Numbered from the stretch's first letter, positions 1 to 9,817 are shown. The stretch: DNA of 39,610 nt from Candidatus Fibrimonadaceae bacterium (GCA_031286305.1 JAITUM010000247.1:1-39610), one strand, 5' to 3'. The notes: generated from the sequence alone by a model not told the origin. Numbers and translations: made by a program.

Positions 1-152
1 CTGCTATCGCTTTGCCCTAAAACTTTGCCGGAAATATATGTAATATTCACATGAGGAATTGGTCTATCAGTGGTTTCTTCCACAATTACACCACGAAACG
101 GCGTGGCATACAGAATCGCTGCTAAGAATAAAATGAAAAACAACAAACGCAT
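1..152 (-). CDS. N-terminus of a secreted protein (truncated by window edge)
   Basis: Reverse complement from 152 reads MRLLFFILFLAAILYATPFRGVIVEETTDRPIPHVNITYISGKVLGQSDS; signal peptide then a carboxypeptidase-regulatory-like beta segment; open to the window edge. Confidence 0.6.
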   Translation of the reverse strand, partial: MRLLFFILFLAAILYATPFRGVIVEETTDRPIPHVNITYISGKVLGQSDS

Positions 153-177
153 GAAACTAGAATTTAGTAAACTTGGA

Positions 178-1308
178 CTAAGCATATTCCATAAAATAAT
201 CGGGAAGCAGGGAGTTTTCAAGGGATTTTTGCGAAAAAATATAGCGGCCATCACAGATAAAACCAAGTTCAGACCAATTTACTGAATTTAGCTTTTCGCA
301 CATTTCATTGACATCTGCGTTTTGTTTGTTTGGGAAAATTGCAAGCACCGAGCCATCATAATTTTTGCAGTTATTAACAAAGAATGGTTTTTTATTGCGG
401 GTTCTAGAATTTACATAAATCCGCTCGCTATTAGAAATATAATGATTGCGCCCCCATAGCCACCAGTTATTTTCATCAAACGGTTTAACTCGTCTTTTTA
501 TCAATTCATCTTTGTGTGTTTCCAAATAGGCATTTTTCTCATTGAATATCATCTTTTTTAAGTGCCCTGTTTTACAAGTGCTTGAATACACAAATTCCAT
601 ATTGGCATACTTTTCATTTTCAAAAATTTTATCCGCTCCGCTTACCGCGCCGACTTTTACAAAAAATACATCCTTAAAACTAAGAGGGTAATGTAGATCG
701 GTAAATAAAAGCTGTCCGTTGCAAAAAATAAATTCTTTGCTTATATTTGTTTTGCGGGAAAAATTTCCTTTCTCAAAACGCCATATTAAACAATTTGGAG
801 AAAAGTCGTTGAAAACTTTTTTATCGCCCAAGTCTATAATATCCGTTATTGTTCCATTTTTGTAAATGAATTCATTCAACTTCATGCCACTTGTGGCTTT
901 TAAAAAATCTCTTGGAGTAATAAAAATCAGCTCGCCCTTGTTATTCAAATGGTTAATACACTTTTCTATAAAAAACAAATACAAATTTGTTCTTTGGTCA
1001 AATAAATTGCTTTTTAATTTTTCTTTTGTTTTTGGCAAAATATCTTGATAACGAACATAAGGCGGATTTCCGATAATTGTATCAAATTTATTCTTAATAG
1101 AATAATCAAAAAAATCCATATTTACGGAATGGTTATCGCAATGCTTTGAGTCCAATTCAATACCAATGCAGTTAGGAATACTTTTCACAAAAGCCCCATC
1201 GCCGCTCGATGGCTCAAGTGCCGAACCAAAGTTTTTTCGCAATTGCAGCATTTCCGTAACTATAAATTGCGGAGTAAAAACCTGCCCTAATCGCTCTACA
1301 TTATGCAT
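178..1308 (-). CDS. N6-adenine DNA methyltransferase (TaqI/Eco57I-like, NPPY motif)
   Basis: LGQVFTPQFIV, LEPSSGDGAFV SAM-binding motif and IIGNPPYVRYQ catalytic motif; 376 aa. Confidence 0.9.
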   Translation of the reverse strand: MHNVERLGQVFTPQFIVTEMLQLRKNFGSALEPSSGDGAFVKSIPNCIGIELDSKHCDNHSVNMDFFDYSIKNKFDTIIGNPPYVRYQDILPKTKEKLKSNLFDQRTNLYLFFIEKCINHLNNKGELIFITPRDFLKATSGMKLNEFIYKNGTITDIIDLGDKKVFNDFSPNCLIWRFEKGNFSRKTNISKEFIFCNGQLLFTDLHYPLSFKDVFFVKVGAVSGADKIFENEKYANMEFVYSSTCKTGHLKKMIFNEKNAYLETHKDELIKRRVKPFDENNWWLWGRNHYISNSERIYVNSRTRNKKPFFVNNCKNYDGSVLAIFPNKQNADVNEMCEKLNSVNWSELGFICDGRYIFSQKSLENSLLPDYFMEYA

Positions 1309-1337
1309 ATTGTGGAAATAATGTAGAAATATCTTCC

Positions 1338-1472
1338 ATGTTTAATGTTCTTCCTGGGTTCAATATGATTTTGGAGGAATGCGAGACGACCTTGGATATC
1401 TGGCTCCGGTTGTTTAACAATCTTCATAAGTTGGATGAGATTCCGGCTAGATTTAGGCTGGAGCTGCCATAA
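1338..1472 (+). pseudogene. C-terminal fragment of an Rpn/PD-(D/E)XK nuclease-transposase family protein
   Basis: Plus strand reads MFNVLPGFNMILEECETTLDIWLRLFNNLHKLDEIPARFRLELP*, resembling the 'W.L.LF.N..KL.EIP' C-terminal region of Rpn-family proteins; no N-terminus present. Confidence 0.5.
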
Positions 1473-2643
1473 CTTTTTCGTAGAATTCACCTTGTTTTTT
1501 AAAACAGGCATCCCAAGAAAATCGCTCGGAATATGCCCTGGCCTTTGCGCCTAGGGTTTGCATTTGATTTCTGTTTTGAGCAATATCGCAAACTGCATCC
1601 GCAAGAGCCTGCGAGGTCATTTTTGGCAAAATAATTCCGCCACCGGACTCACGGATGTGCTCCGCTGCTGCACCTGCATTTGCTGCCATTAAGCATTGCC
1701 CACTGGCCATGCCCTCTAAAATGGAGAGACCAAAAGTTTCCCAACTGCTAAGAGCAAAGCCTATTTCGCAACTGGCATTCCATTTTGCCATATCTTCTGT
1801 ATTTTTAACAAAACCTATGTATTTCACATGCTTGTACTTTTTTTTCGCTTCCATCACAAGGCGAATTCTATTGCCGGTTCCTGCAAAAATAAGCGCTGGC
1901 TCCAAGCCCAGCTTTTCGCAAATAATAGGATAAGCTTCCAGCAAAAGCGAAAGTCCTTTCTCTTCGCAAGAACGGTGCGGAAAAAACATGGTTAACCTAT
2001 CCGGCTCGCCTGCTTTTAATTTTGCTATTAAATTTTCATCTTTTTTTTGCGGACTGAAACGCTCAATATCAACTCCAAGCGGCAGCCAGTACAGGTTTGA
2101 TAAACCGCGAACATTCATTCTTTCCATTACTTCTTTGCAAGAAACCTGAATACCTTCGTAATTTTTAAATTGATGCCTTGCATAACTCCAAGCTATGTCT
2201 TCCAGCCTTTTTCCTAAAAAAGAATTTATTTTTTCAAAAACGCGGCGAATGTATGTAACCGGAAAATCTGCGTGCCAAAAACCTGTTAAAATCGGCTTTT
2301 TTTTCAACCCCCTGCATGCTTTGCGAACCGCTGCCGGAAGGACATATGGCGAACCGACTTCTATAATGTCTGCCTGATATTTTTTAATATAGAACCTGAT
2401 TTGCTTTGCGTTGTGGATAAAACGGTATTTCCACCACTTGCCGGGAACTTTAAAAGCCTTAACATGTTCTATTGTTAAAGTGGGAGAAATTTCTTCTGTT
2501 CTGTTGTGGTCATCTTGCATTAAAAAAACTAGTTTGAAATCGCTTTGTTTTTTTTGATAGTATTCCATTTTTTGCAAATGATAACAGCGCACGCCACCTC
2601 CACTGGGTGACCAAAAATTATTTATATCCAAAACGACCTTCAT
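1453..2643 (-). CDS. Glycosyltransferase family 4 (GT-B)
   Basis: N-terminal GGGVRCYHL, C-terminal FALSSWETFGLSILEGMASGQ (E-x7-E type motif); 396 aa. Confidence 0.88.
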   Translation of the reverse strand: MKVVLDINNFWSPSGGGVRCYHLQKMEYYQKKQSDFKLVFLMQDDHNRTEEISPTLTIEHVKAFKVPGKWWKYRFIHNAKQIRFYIKKYQADIIEVGSPYVLPAAVRKACRGLKKKPILTGFWHADFPVTYIRRVFEKINSFLGKRLEDIAWSYARHQFKNYEGIQVSCKEVMERMNVRGLSNLYWLPLGVDIERFSPQKKDENLIAKLKAGEPDRLTMFFPHRSCEEKGLSLLLEAYPIICEKLGLEPALIFAGTGNRIRLVMEAKKKYKHVKYIGFVKNTEDMAKWNASCEIGFALSSWETFGLSILEGMASGQCLMAANAGAAAEHIRESGGGIILPKMTSQALADAVCDIAQNRNQMQTLGAKARAYSERFSWDACFKKQGEFYEKVMAAPA

Positions 2644-2655
2644 GTATCAGGTGTT

Positions 2656-3252
2656 TTATTTTTTCTTCGATTTTTCGGTTTTAACTTTTTTCTGCAGAGC
2701 CGCCTTTGCCAGCTCGTCGGCTTTTTCGTTCCATTCATCTCCGCTGTGTGCGGCAATTTTTTCAAAAGAAGCCCACACTTTTAAGTCGGCTATTCTATTC
2801 ACATATATCTGCGAAACTGCGCTGCTGGTTTTCCACTCTTCCGTAGCCCAACTTTCAACCCCTTGATAGTCGTAGCAAATTGTTCCTTTACGTTTCTTTT
2901 TAGCCAAATATTCCATGGCTTTCCAAGCGGCATGAAGTTCGCCGTCTATGTTCCTGCTTGCGGCAGGGTGCGGAGTTGTTCCGAAATCCTTGGCTATTTC
3001 AACCCCATTTTCCACAGCAATCCACGACCATCCTGCATAATCGCTTATAGGCATAAAAGAGCCATCTATATAGACACGCAACCCTTTTTTCACAACTTTT
3101 TTTCCGCTAATCCAAGCCTTTGCATCTTCCATTTTCGCAAAAGACTTGTATTTAACGCCCGCTTTTCCCATGACGAGTTTTTCGCAATCCGGCCAGTTAT
3201 CACCTATCCAGTGCGTTTCGTCTGAGAACTTTGCTACATAAATTTTTGGCAT
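2656..3252 (-). CDS. rnhA: Ribonuclease H with viroplasmin-like N-terminal domain
   Basis: N-terminal KIYVAKF..W..C......G..YKSF; RNase H core RVYIDGSF, DGELHAAWKAMEYL, HSGDEWNEKADELAKAA. Confidence 0.85.
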   Translation of the reverse strand: MPKIYVAKFSDETHWIGDNWPDCEKLVMGKAGVKYKSFAKMEDAKAWISGKKVVKKGLRVYIDGSFMPISDYAGWSWIAVENGVEIAKDFGTTPHPAASRNIDGELHAAWKAMEYLAKKKRKGTICYDYQGVESWATEEWKTSSAVSQIYVNRIADLKVWASFEKIAAHSGDEWNEKADELAKAALQKKVKTEKSKKK

Positions 3253-3277
3253 AATGTTATAATGTAGAAAACTTAAA

Positions 3278-4036
3278 TCATCTCGCTAAAGTTAAAATTT
3301 CCACACCATGGCGGGTTATGGCTACGGTATGCTCCCACTGAGCAGAAAGTTTGCCGTCTACGGTTACAGCTGTCCAGCCGTCGGAGAGGGTTCTCACTTT
3401 CCATGTGCCTTCGTTTATCATAGGTTCAATGGTAAAAACCATGCCTTGCTGAATTTTTGGACCGGGTAAAAGTTGGCGGTAGTGCAGTACCGTAGGATCT
3501 TCGTGAAAGGCTCTGCCAATTCCATGCCCGCAATAGTCGCGCACAACGCTAAAGCCATGTTCTTCGCATATCCCGCTGATCATCGCTCCAATATCGCTAA
3601 AACGGGCATTTGGCAAATCGCAAACCTTTATGCCCTCAAAAAGGCATTCTTTTGAGGTAGCAACTAATTCCTCTGCGTTTGATTTTGGCTTGCCCACAAA
3701 AAATGTTTCGCTTGTATCTGCAAAATAACCACTTAAAATTGAAGTCACATCTATATTTATAATATCGCTATCTTTCAAAACGTAAGTCCCTGGAATTCCG
3801 TGAGTTACAACATCATTTACGCTTGTACAAACGCTTTTTGGAAATTTTTTATATCCTAAACAGGCGGGAATTGCACCGTTTTTCAATGTAAATTCGCGCA
3901 CAAAATCATCAATCTCCTGAGTTGTCACACCCGGTTTGCACATTTCTCCGGCTCTCGCCAAAGTCTCCGCCGCAAGCGCTCCGCAATCCCTAATGCGTTC
4001 TATTTCCTTAGGAGTTTTTAAAAGAATTTTAGACAC
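3278..4036 (-). CDS. map: Methionine aminopeptidase type I
   Basis: MAP signature: NIDVTSILSGYFADTSETF, YCGHGIGRAFHEDP, FTIEPMI, WEHTVAIT. Confidence 0.95.
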   Translation of the reverse strand: MSKILLKTPKEIERIRDCGALAAETLARAGEMCKPGVTTQEIDDFVREFTLKNGAIPACLGYKKFPKSVCTSVNDVVTHGIPGTYVLKDSDIINIDVTSILSGYFADTSETFFVGKPKSNAEELVATSKECLFEGIKVCDLPNARFSDIGAMISGICEEHGFSVVRDYCGHGIGRAFHEDPTVLHYRQLLPGPKIQQGMVFTIEPMINEGTWKVRTLSDGWTAVTVDGKLSAQWEHTVAITRHGVEILTLAR

Positions 4037-4042
4037 CCTCCG

Positions 4043-5065
4043 TCACTCCCCTCTGTTTCTTGCTGCGATGTTTTTGTAGCGGTTGTGCTCGGCGTAGGTT
4101 TTGCTGAAAAAGTGTTCTCTGGAGCCATCATCTTTTGCTACAAAATAAAGCTCATCTGTTTTCATTGGGAATAAAGTCGCTTCTATGGCGGCTTGACCGG
4201 GGTTTGCTATGGGACCAGGCATTAGACCTGCAAATTTGCGGGTGTTGTAGGGATTATCGCTGTTAAGCTGGCTCCTGTAAATGGGGCCGGTCATGTTGCG
4301 GAAAATAAAGCGCACGGTTGGATCTGCGCCGAGCGGCATCCCTATTCTATAGCGACTTATAAACACGCCCGCTATACGAGTGCGCTCGTGAGGCACAGCG
4401 GCTTCTTTTTCCACAACGCTTGCCATTGTCAAAATTCTGTGCCAGTCGCCCAATTCATTCCAAACAGGGCTATTTTTTGCTTGCATCTCATCTCTAAGCT
4501 TTAAATTTGCACGCACCAAAAACCTCACTGCGTCTTGCTCATCTGTGCCGTAAGGAAAATCATAGGTGTTAGGGAGCAGGTAACCTTCCAAGTCCTTTGC
4601 TTTCACGCCAAGAGACTCGGTAAAAGCTCGGCTATACATAAGGCTGTCCAGCTTCACGCTATCCAGCTCAAGCGCAGAATTCGCCAAAATTCCGGCAGTT
4701 TCCCATGCTGCTTTGCCCTCAGGAATTGTGACCCTTATGGTTGCCGTTCTTCCGGAGCTGAGCAACGCCACAATCTGCTCTATGCTTTGCCCCGTAGGAA
4801 TATTGTACCAACCCGTTTTGAAATTCACTTTGCCGGAGTTAAACCTGCACCACCATTTAAACGAGCGCGTGCTTTTTATAACCCCATTTTTTTGCAAAAG
4901 CTTCCCCACCTGCATTGCCCCATAACCTTTGGGAATTTCCAAAAGTATTGGTTCTTTCAATGGCGAGGGTTGTTGCCACTGCTTGTAAACATAATAAGCC
5001 GTACCGGACAGCAAGCCAAAGAAGCAAAAAAGCAAAAGAACAAAGATACTTTTAAGAATTTTCAT
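4043..5065 (-). CDS. mltG: Endolytic transglycosylase MltG (YceG-like)
   Basis: N-terminal TM, LEGYLLPNTYDFPYGT, ASVVEKEAAVPHERTRIAGVFISR, SPYNT-like DNPYNTRKFAGLMPGPIANPG. Confidence 0.93.
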   Translation of the reverse strand: MKILKSIFVLLLFCFFGLLSGTAYYVYKQWQQPSPLKEPILLEIPKGYGAMQVGKLLQKNGVIKSTRSFKWWCRFNSGKVNFKTGWYNIPTGQSIEQIVALLSSGRTATIRVTIPEGKAAWETAGILANSALELDSVKLDSLMYSRAFTESLGVKAKDLEGYLLPNTYDFPYGTDEQDAVRFLVRANLKLRDEMQAKNSPVWNELGDWHRILTMASVVEKEAAVPHERTRIAGVFISRYRIGMPLGADPTVRFIFRNMTGPIYRSQLNSDNPYNTRKFAGLMPGPIANPGQAAIEATLFPMKTDELYFVAKDDGSREHFFSKTYAEHNRYKNIAARNRGE

Positions 5066-5105
5066 TAAGGTTAATGTAGAAATTTTCAGAGCGCGAGACT
5101 AGCGT

Positions 5106-6002
5106 TTAGCATTCTTCTTCGTCATTGTAATGGCTTAAGAACTCCTCTGGAAAACCATTGTTTTTGAGGCAGTTTTTAAATTTTTCGCCAAGAAAACCGT
5201 AGTAATAATGCCCCCGGCACCAAGAATTCAAATTATTATTTTTAGCTTCCTCTTGCAGAAATTTTGCATTAGCTTTTTGACATGCGCTCACACGTTCGGA
5301 ATAAGAGTGTTCATTTGACCAAACAAGACAAGTCTTGCCATTGTAGGTTGCTTTTTGATCCAAACCGTAAGGGCTAGGATTGCTAAGAGTTACCGTTATT
5401 TTTTGCGAGCCTTTTGAATACTCGGCGGTAAAGCAACCAACAGCTTTTATTGTCCAGCCTTTGTATTCTTCATCAATAATCCCAAATCTTCCTTCACCAG
5501 TCAAGCAATAATCGCTTGTTAAATCGCTATCAAGAGTGAGAGTGTTTGGTGTAAATACGGCTTTTATAACTGCATAATTGTCACTGCACTCGGTATAATA
5601 TTCATCTTCATATTCATAGTACACTTCTTTGCAATGGGCATCTTTATCTATGTTTCTTGTCCAAGTGCCTGTGAGACCATTTTGATTTCCGTTGAAATTG
5701 TATTCAATTTCATTCCATTCATTCCACCTAACGGTCAAAATATTGTTGCTTATTGAATATTCAGCTTGCCTTTCATAAGCTTCATTCGCTCTCAATCCAC
5801 TTTCCCAACATTCGTAAAATTCTTCGTTCTCTATGTATGTGAAGGAATTTTCAGTTATGTCTTTTAGGCTATAAGTTTGGACATAAACCATTTCTTCTGT
5901 TGCAGAAGGAATTAAATCGTTGTCATCACTGTTATTGTTGGAACAGGAAAGGGCAAGTGCCAAGGCAAGCAACATAATTGTCGCTAAAATGACTTTTCTC
6001 AT
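5106..6002 (-). CDS. Putative lipoprotein, paralogous to the one at 38340..39206
   Basis: Start at MRKVILATIMLLALALALSCSNNN (lipobox LALSC), preceded by GAGGTAAAACT. Shares SFTY..EE, YSI.N..LT..W, NFNGN...L.GTWTR...K.AHC, TYNGK.C and EKF..C....GFP with the 38340 ORF. Confidence 0.8.
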   Translation of the reverse strand: MRKVILATIMLLALALALSCSNNNSDDNDLIPSATEEMVYVQTYSLKDITENSFTYIENEEFYECWESGLRANEAYERQAEYSISNNILTVRWNEWNEIEYNFNGNQNGLTGTWTRNIDKDAHCKEVYYEYEDEYYTECSDNYAVIKAVFTPNTLTLDSDLTSDYCLTGEGRFGIIDEEYKGWTIKAVGCFTAEYSKGSQKITVTLSNPSPYGLDQKATYNGKTCLVWSNEHSYSERVSACQKANAKFLQEEAKNNNLNSWCRGHYYYGFLGEKFKNCLKNNGFPEEFLSHYNDEEEC

Positions 6003-6074
6003 AGTTTTACCTCCATTTTCGAGAGTGTTAATATAGTAAAAACTTGTAATGTGAGACTTGTTAAACTCACTTGG

Positions 6075-6095
6075 GTATGGGGTATGGGGTATGGG
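6075..6095. repeat. (GTATGGG)x3 heptamer tandem repeat
   Basis: Read directly: gtatggg gtatggg gtatggg. Confidence 0.8.
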
Positions 6096-6168
6096 GCAGG
6101 GCCAGGGCAAACGCATCTTATTTTTCTATAATAGAGGTTGATTTTTACCATAGGCAGATTAATTTTCC

Positions 6169-6330
6169 ATGAAAAGCCCCATTTCATTTTTTTCAGATTT
6201 GCGCGACCCCCGCGTAGAGCGCATCAAGGCTCATTTGCTTGAAGACATTCTTTTTATCACTATAGCCGCCGTCATCTGCGGTGCAGAGACATAGGATGAC
6301 ATAGAGCTCTTCGGCAAATCCAAGGAATAA
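6169..6330 (+). pseudogene. N-terminal fragment of an ISAs1/H-repeat family transposase
   Basis: Reads MKSPISFFSDLRDPRVERIKAHLLEDILFITIAAVICGAET*DDIELFGKSKE*, the classic N-terminal associated domain of ISAs1 transposases, with an in-frame TAG and then truncation. Confidence 0.85.
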
Positions 6331-6515
6331 ACCTTGACTACAAGCTCAAGAAAGAAAGCTTCAGACTGAAGCTCAAAAGAATCTGATAACTTCATTTCCT
6401 TGTAATCTGGGAATTCATCCTTGCTGTTGTATAAAACCAAAAACTCAGGGGTAGGAATTTTAATCAAGCTTCTCCTGTATAAATCTTTGCTTTTGGTGAT
6501 CTTTTCGTATTCCCT
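6331..6515 (-). pseudogene. C-terminal half of a decayed Rpn/PD-(D/E)XK family protein
   Basis: Minus strand reads REYEKITKSKDLYRRSLIKIPTPEFLVLYNSKDEFPDYKEMKLSDSFELQSEAFFLELVVKVYSL (KIPTP.F.V.YN motif). Confidence 0.7.
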
Positions 6516-6517
6516 CG

Positions 6518-6622
6518 TCTGAATCAGAATTGGCCAGGATTACCAAAATTTACAGAATATTCGCAGCGTAACTCAACAAATTCTGAGAATTCTAAAAATT
6601 CTGGTCAATTCTGATTCAGACA
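6518..6622. repeat. Imperfect palindromic element with ~25-nt terminal inverted repeats
   Basis: Left arm gtctgaatcagaattggccaggatt; right arm (reverse complement) gtctgaatcagaattgaccagaatt; it separates the Rpn head and tail remnants. Confidence 0.7.
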
Positions 6623-6727
6623 ATTGCGCTGTAAAGTTCCAAAACCTTTTTCTCATTGCCGAATAGCAATGTAAAAACACTGGATTTATGCTCTCGATTT
6701 GCGAGTGGCTCTTCTCTTTCAACCATA
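6617..6727 (-). pseudogene. N-terminal head of a decayed Rpn-family protein
   Basis: Minus strand from 6727: MVEREEPLANREHKSSVFTLLFGNEKKVLELYSAI then stop at GTC TGA. Confidence 0.65.
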
Positions 6728-6746
6728 ATTTTCTATATTACCAATC

Positions 6747-8144
6747 ATGGCAAAAAAAGTTCAAGATGCGTTAAAAGATTTAGTTTCGCTTTGCAAAAGG
6801 CGTGGCATTATTTACCCAGGCTCGGAAATATATGACGGACTCGCAAATACATGGGATTATGGACCTTATGGAGCAGAGTTAAAAAAGAACATTAAAGACT
6901 TGTGGTGGAAAAAATTCGTTGCAAGCCGCGAAGATGTTGTGGGGTTGGATTCCTCAATTTTGCTGAACCCGCGCGTTTGGGAAGCAAGTGGCCACGTTGG
7001 GAGCTTTAGCGACCCGCTGGTGGATTGCAAAGTGTGCAAAGAACGCTCAAGAGCAGACCATTTGCTGGAAAGCAAACTGGGGGCAGGAGTCGCAGCCGGC
7101 AAAAATTTTGCGGAAATTACCGAAATGATGAAAGAAAACGCCATCCAGTGCCCAAAATGCGGCAGCAAAGACTGGACGGAACCCCGCTCCTTTAATTTGA
7201 TGTTTAAAACAGAAATGGGAGTTATTGAAGGCGCTGGGAACCAAGTGTATTTACGCCCAGAAACCGCTCAGGGAATTTTTATAAACTTTAAAAATGTAGT
7301 TGATAGCAGCAGGCAAAAAATCCCATTCGGCATCGGGCAAATAGGAAAAAGTTTTAGAAACGAAATTACGCCGGGAAACTTTATCTTTCGCACAAGGGAA
7401 TTTGAACAGGCAGAAATGCAGTTCTTTTGCAAACCGGGCTCCGAACATGAATGGTATGAATATTGGGTAGATTTTAGCCTGGAATGGCTAATGGAAATAG
7501 GAATACGCAAGGAAAAATTGAGAGTAAGAGAGCACTTACAAAAAGAACTCTCGCACTATTCAAATGGAACAAGCGATATTGAATATGAGTTCCCATTTGG
7601 CTGGGGCGAGCTGTGGGGCATAGCAAGCAGAACAAATTATGATTTGACCCAGCACATTGAATATTCAAAAGTTGATCTGCGTTACCATGATAAAATTGCA
7701 AACGAAAAATACGTTCCCTTTGTGATTGAACCTTCGCTTGGCATTGACAGGCTTTTGTTGGTTTTGCTAAGCGATGCCTACGACGTGGAAAAAACCGAAA
7801 CCGGAGAAGACCGCACAGTGCTCCGTTTCCATCCGAGCATTGCGCCGGTCAAGGCCGCAATATTGCCGCTCTCAAAAGATGAAGAACTAATGACCGTTGC
7901 AAAGGATCTTTACAAAAAACTCATCAAAAAATTCCCTGTGGAATATGATGAAACTCAAAGCATAGGCAAACGCTACCGCCGTCAAGACGAAATTGGCACC
8001 CCTTATTGCATAACAATAGATTTTGGCACAATAGGCAAAGACGGCGAAGATAAAAAAGGTTTGGTGACCATCCGTGAACGCGATTCAATGAAACAAGAAG
8101 TTATAAGGCTGGAAGATGTGGAAAAACGATTGACTGCAATTTGA
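6747..8144 (+). CDS. glyQS: Glycine--tRNA ligase (alpha2, eukaryote/Thermus-type)
   Basis: [80 protein letters not shown]. Confidence 0.95.
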   Translation: MAKKVQDALKDLVSLCKRRGIIYPGSEIYDGLANTWDYGPYGAELKKNIKDLWWKKFVASREDVVGLDSSILLNPRVWEASGHVGSFSDPLVDCKVCKERSRADHLLESKLGAGVAAGKNFAEITEMMKENAIQCPKCGSKDWTEPRSFNLMFKTEMGVIEGAGNQVYLRPETAQGIFINFKNVVDSSRQKIPFGIGQIGKSFRNEITPGNFIFRTREFEQAEMQFFCKPGSEHEWYEYWVDFSLEWLMEIGIRKEKLRVREHLQKELSHYSNGTSDIEYEFPFGWGELWGIASRTNYDLTQHIEYSKVDLRYHDKIANEKYVPFVIEPSLGIDRLLLVLLSDAYDVEKTETGEDRTVLRFHPSIAPVKAAILPLSKDEELMTVAKDLYKKLIKKFPVEYDETQSIGKRYRRQDEIGTPYCITIDFGTIGKDGEDKKGLVTIRERDSMKQEVIRLEDVEKRLTAI

Positions 8145-9652
8145 TTATGCCAATGCAGATGAACATATCGCAGGGAATGCGGTTAGACCAAAAACTATCC
8201 GCACAGACCATACTTACATCAGAAATTTTACAAATGAATTCCCTTGAATTGGAAGCTGCCATTCAACAGGAACTTGAAATAAATCCTCTTTTGGAAATTG
8301 ACGATAGCATTGAAAGTGAAAGCGATTGGGCTGAGTTTGGGGAAGCAGATTCAAATTCAGACTCGGATATAGGCCTTTTGGACGATCCCAACCAAAAAAC
8401 AGATATTGATTGGGATGATTATTTTAAGGAAGGGTTCAAAGATTCCGAACCTGAGGATTTTAGCCGTAGAGACCCGGACGAAGATGATTGGGAGCGCCCG
8501 CAGAGTTATGATTTGGATGTTCAGCAATATTTGCTAAATCAATTAAAAAATCGGAATTTGCCGGAAAAAATTTTTGAATGCCTTATGTACTTAGTGGGCT
8601 GTGTTGGTGATAACGGATTTTTGCGCGATGAAAGCCAAAAAGAAATTGAAGAAGAAAACCACAATGAAAATCCTTTAATCAAAGCCATAGATCAGGTTTT
8701 GCGAAATGAAGGATCCTTGGCAAAAGCTCCTAAGGAAGTCAAAGAAGCTTTTGAAATTTTGCGCAGTTTGGAGCCGCCCGGAATAGGCGCTTTTGATTTG
8801 CGTGATTGTTTTATTATTCAGGCAAAAAGAATACCGGATTTTTCAAAAGTCGCTTTTAATATTTTAGAAAATCACTACGATTTGCTTTTAGAGCTGCGTT
8901 ATATGCAAATTTCAAAAACTTTGAGCATCTCCGTGCAAGAGGTCAACAATGCCGTAAAAGAACTTGCAAGGTTAAATCCTCATCCTTTAACGCAAATTCC
9001 GGCATCTAAGCTTTCTTTTGTAACTCCGGATTTTATTGTAGAGAGAGAACCCGATGGTTCATTTAGCGTAATGCTCAGAGACGGCACAAAATCACGGTTA
9101 AAAATAAATGACACTTACAGAGATTTGCTAAAAACCACAAGCGTAAGCGGTGCGGAAAAATCTTGGATAAGAAACAAATTAAATTCTGCAAATATTTTTA
9201 TGCGAAGCGTAGCGAGCCGCAAAGAGTCCATGCTTTTGGTAATGAATGCCATAGTGCGCCGTCAATACGATTTTTTTGCCCGTGGTCCTCAGCACTTGAG
9301 GCCCATGATTCTGCAAGACATTGCAGACGAGGTAAATCGGAATGTCAGCACTGTGAATAGAGTCACAAACGGAAAATATGTTCAAACCACTTATGGCATT
9401 TTTGAGTTAAAAAATTTCTTCTCCGCAGGTGTTGCCCAAGACGATGGCACTGAAGTGAGCAATGTAAAGATAAAGAACAGCATCAAAGAATTGATAAACA
9501 ACGAAGACAAGAGCAGCCCTCTTTCCGATTTGGAAATCTCCGAACTTTTGGAAAAGCGCGGCTTAAAAGTAGCCCGCCGAACCGTAAACAAGTACCGCGA
9601 AGCCATGGGAATTCTACCGGTAAAAGTGAGAAGGGGCAGATTGGAGATGTGA
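8141..9652 (+). CDS. rpoN: RNA polymerase sigma-54 factor
   Basis: N-terminal Q-rich [40 protein letters not shown]-terminal RpoN box [16 protein letters not shown]; 503 aa overlapping the glyQS stop. Confidence 0.95.
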   Translation: MIMPMQMNISQGMRLDQKLSAQTILTSEILQMNSLELEAAIQQELEINPLLEIDDSIESESDWAEFGEADSNSDSDIGLLDDPNQKTDIDWDDYFKEGFKDSEPEDFSRRDPDEDDWERPQSYDLDVQQYLLNQLKNRNLPEKIFECLMYLVGCVGDNGFLRDESQKEIEEENHNENPLIKAIDQVLRNEGSLAKAPKEVKEAFEILRSLEPPGIGAFDLRDCFIIQAKRIPDFSKVAFNILENHYDLLLELRYMQISKTLSISVQEVNNAVKELARLNPHPLTQIPASKLSFVTPDFIVEREPDGSFSVMLRDGTKSRLKINDTYRDLLKTTSVSGAEKSWIRNKLNSANIFMRSVASRKESMLLVMNAIVRRQYDFFARGPQHLRPMILQDIADEVNRNVSTVNRVTNGKYVQTTYGIFELKNFFSAGVAQDDGTEVSNVKIKNSIKELINNEDKSSPLSDLEISELLEKRGLKVARRTVNKYREAMGILPVKVRRGRLEM

Positions 9653-9685
9653 GTGTCCTGTTCATAATTGTATCTCCTTTTTTGT

Positions 9686-9817
9686 AGGGGAAAAAATTCC
9701 CCCTCGCCGCTACTCCGTGCGCGGCTACCCCCAATGCGGGGCTGGTTCGCGTGGCCGCTCCCTAACGCCCCGCAACGCCCCGATTTGAGCGAAGTGTAAA
9801 GAGATGCCATGGTGGGT
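9686..9817. repeat. GC-rich intergenic repeat, copy 1 (132 bp)
   Basis: aggggaaaaaattccccctcgccgctactccgtgcgcggctacccccaatgcggggctggttcg...acgccccgcaacgccccgatttgagcgaagtgtaaa...gccatggtgggt; matches 12765..12896. Confidence 0.92.

Noticed and set aside
70-285. 71-aa plus-strand ORF
   Set aside because: Antisense to the truncated secreted protein and the MTase 3' end; low-complexity composition.
1296-1511. Minus-strand 71-aa ORF between the MTase and GT
   Set aside because: Antisense to the Rpn C-terminal fragment and overlapping the GT end; no independent support.
4535-5068. 177-aa plus-strand ORF
   Set aside because: Fully antisense to mltG, which has strong family motifs.
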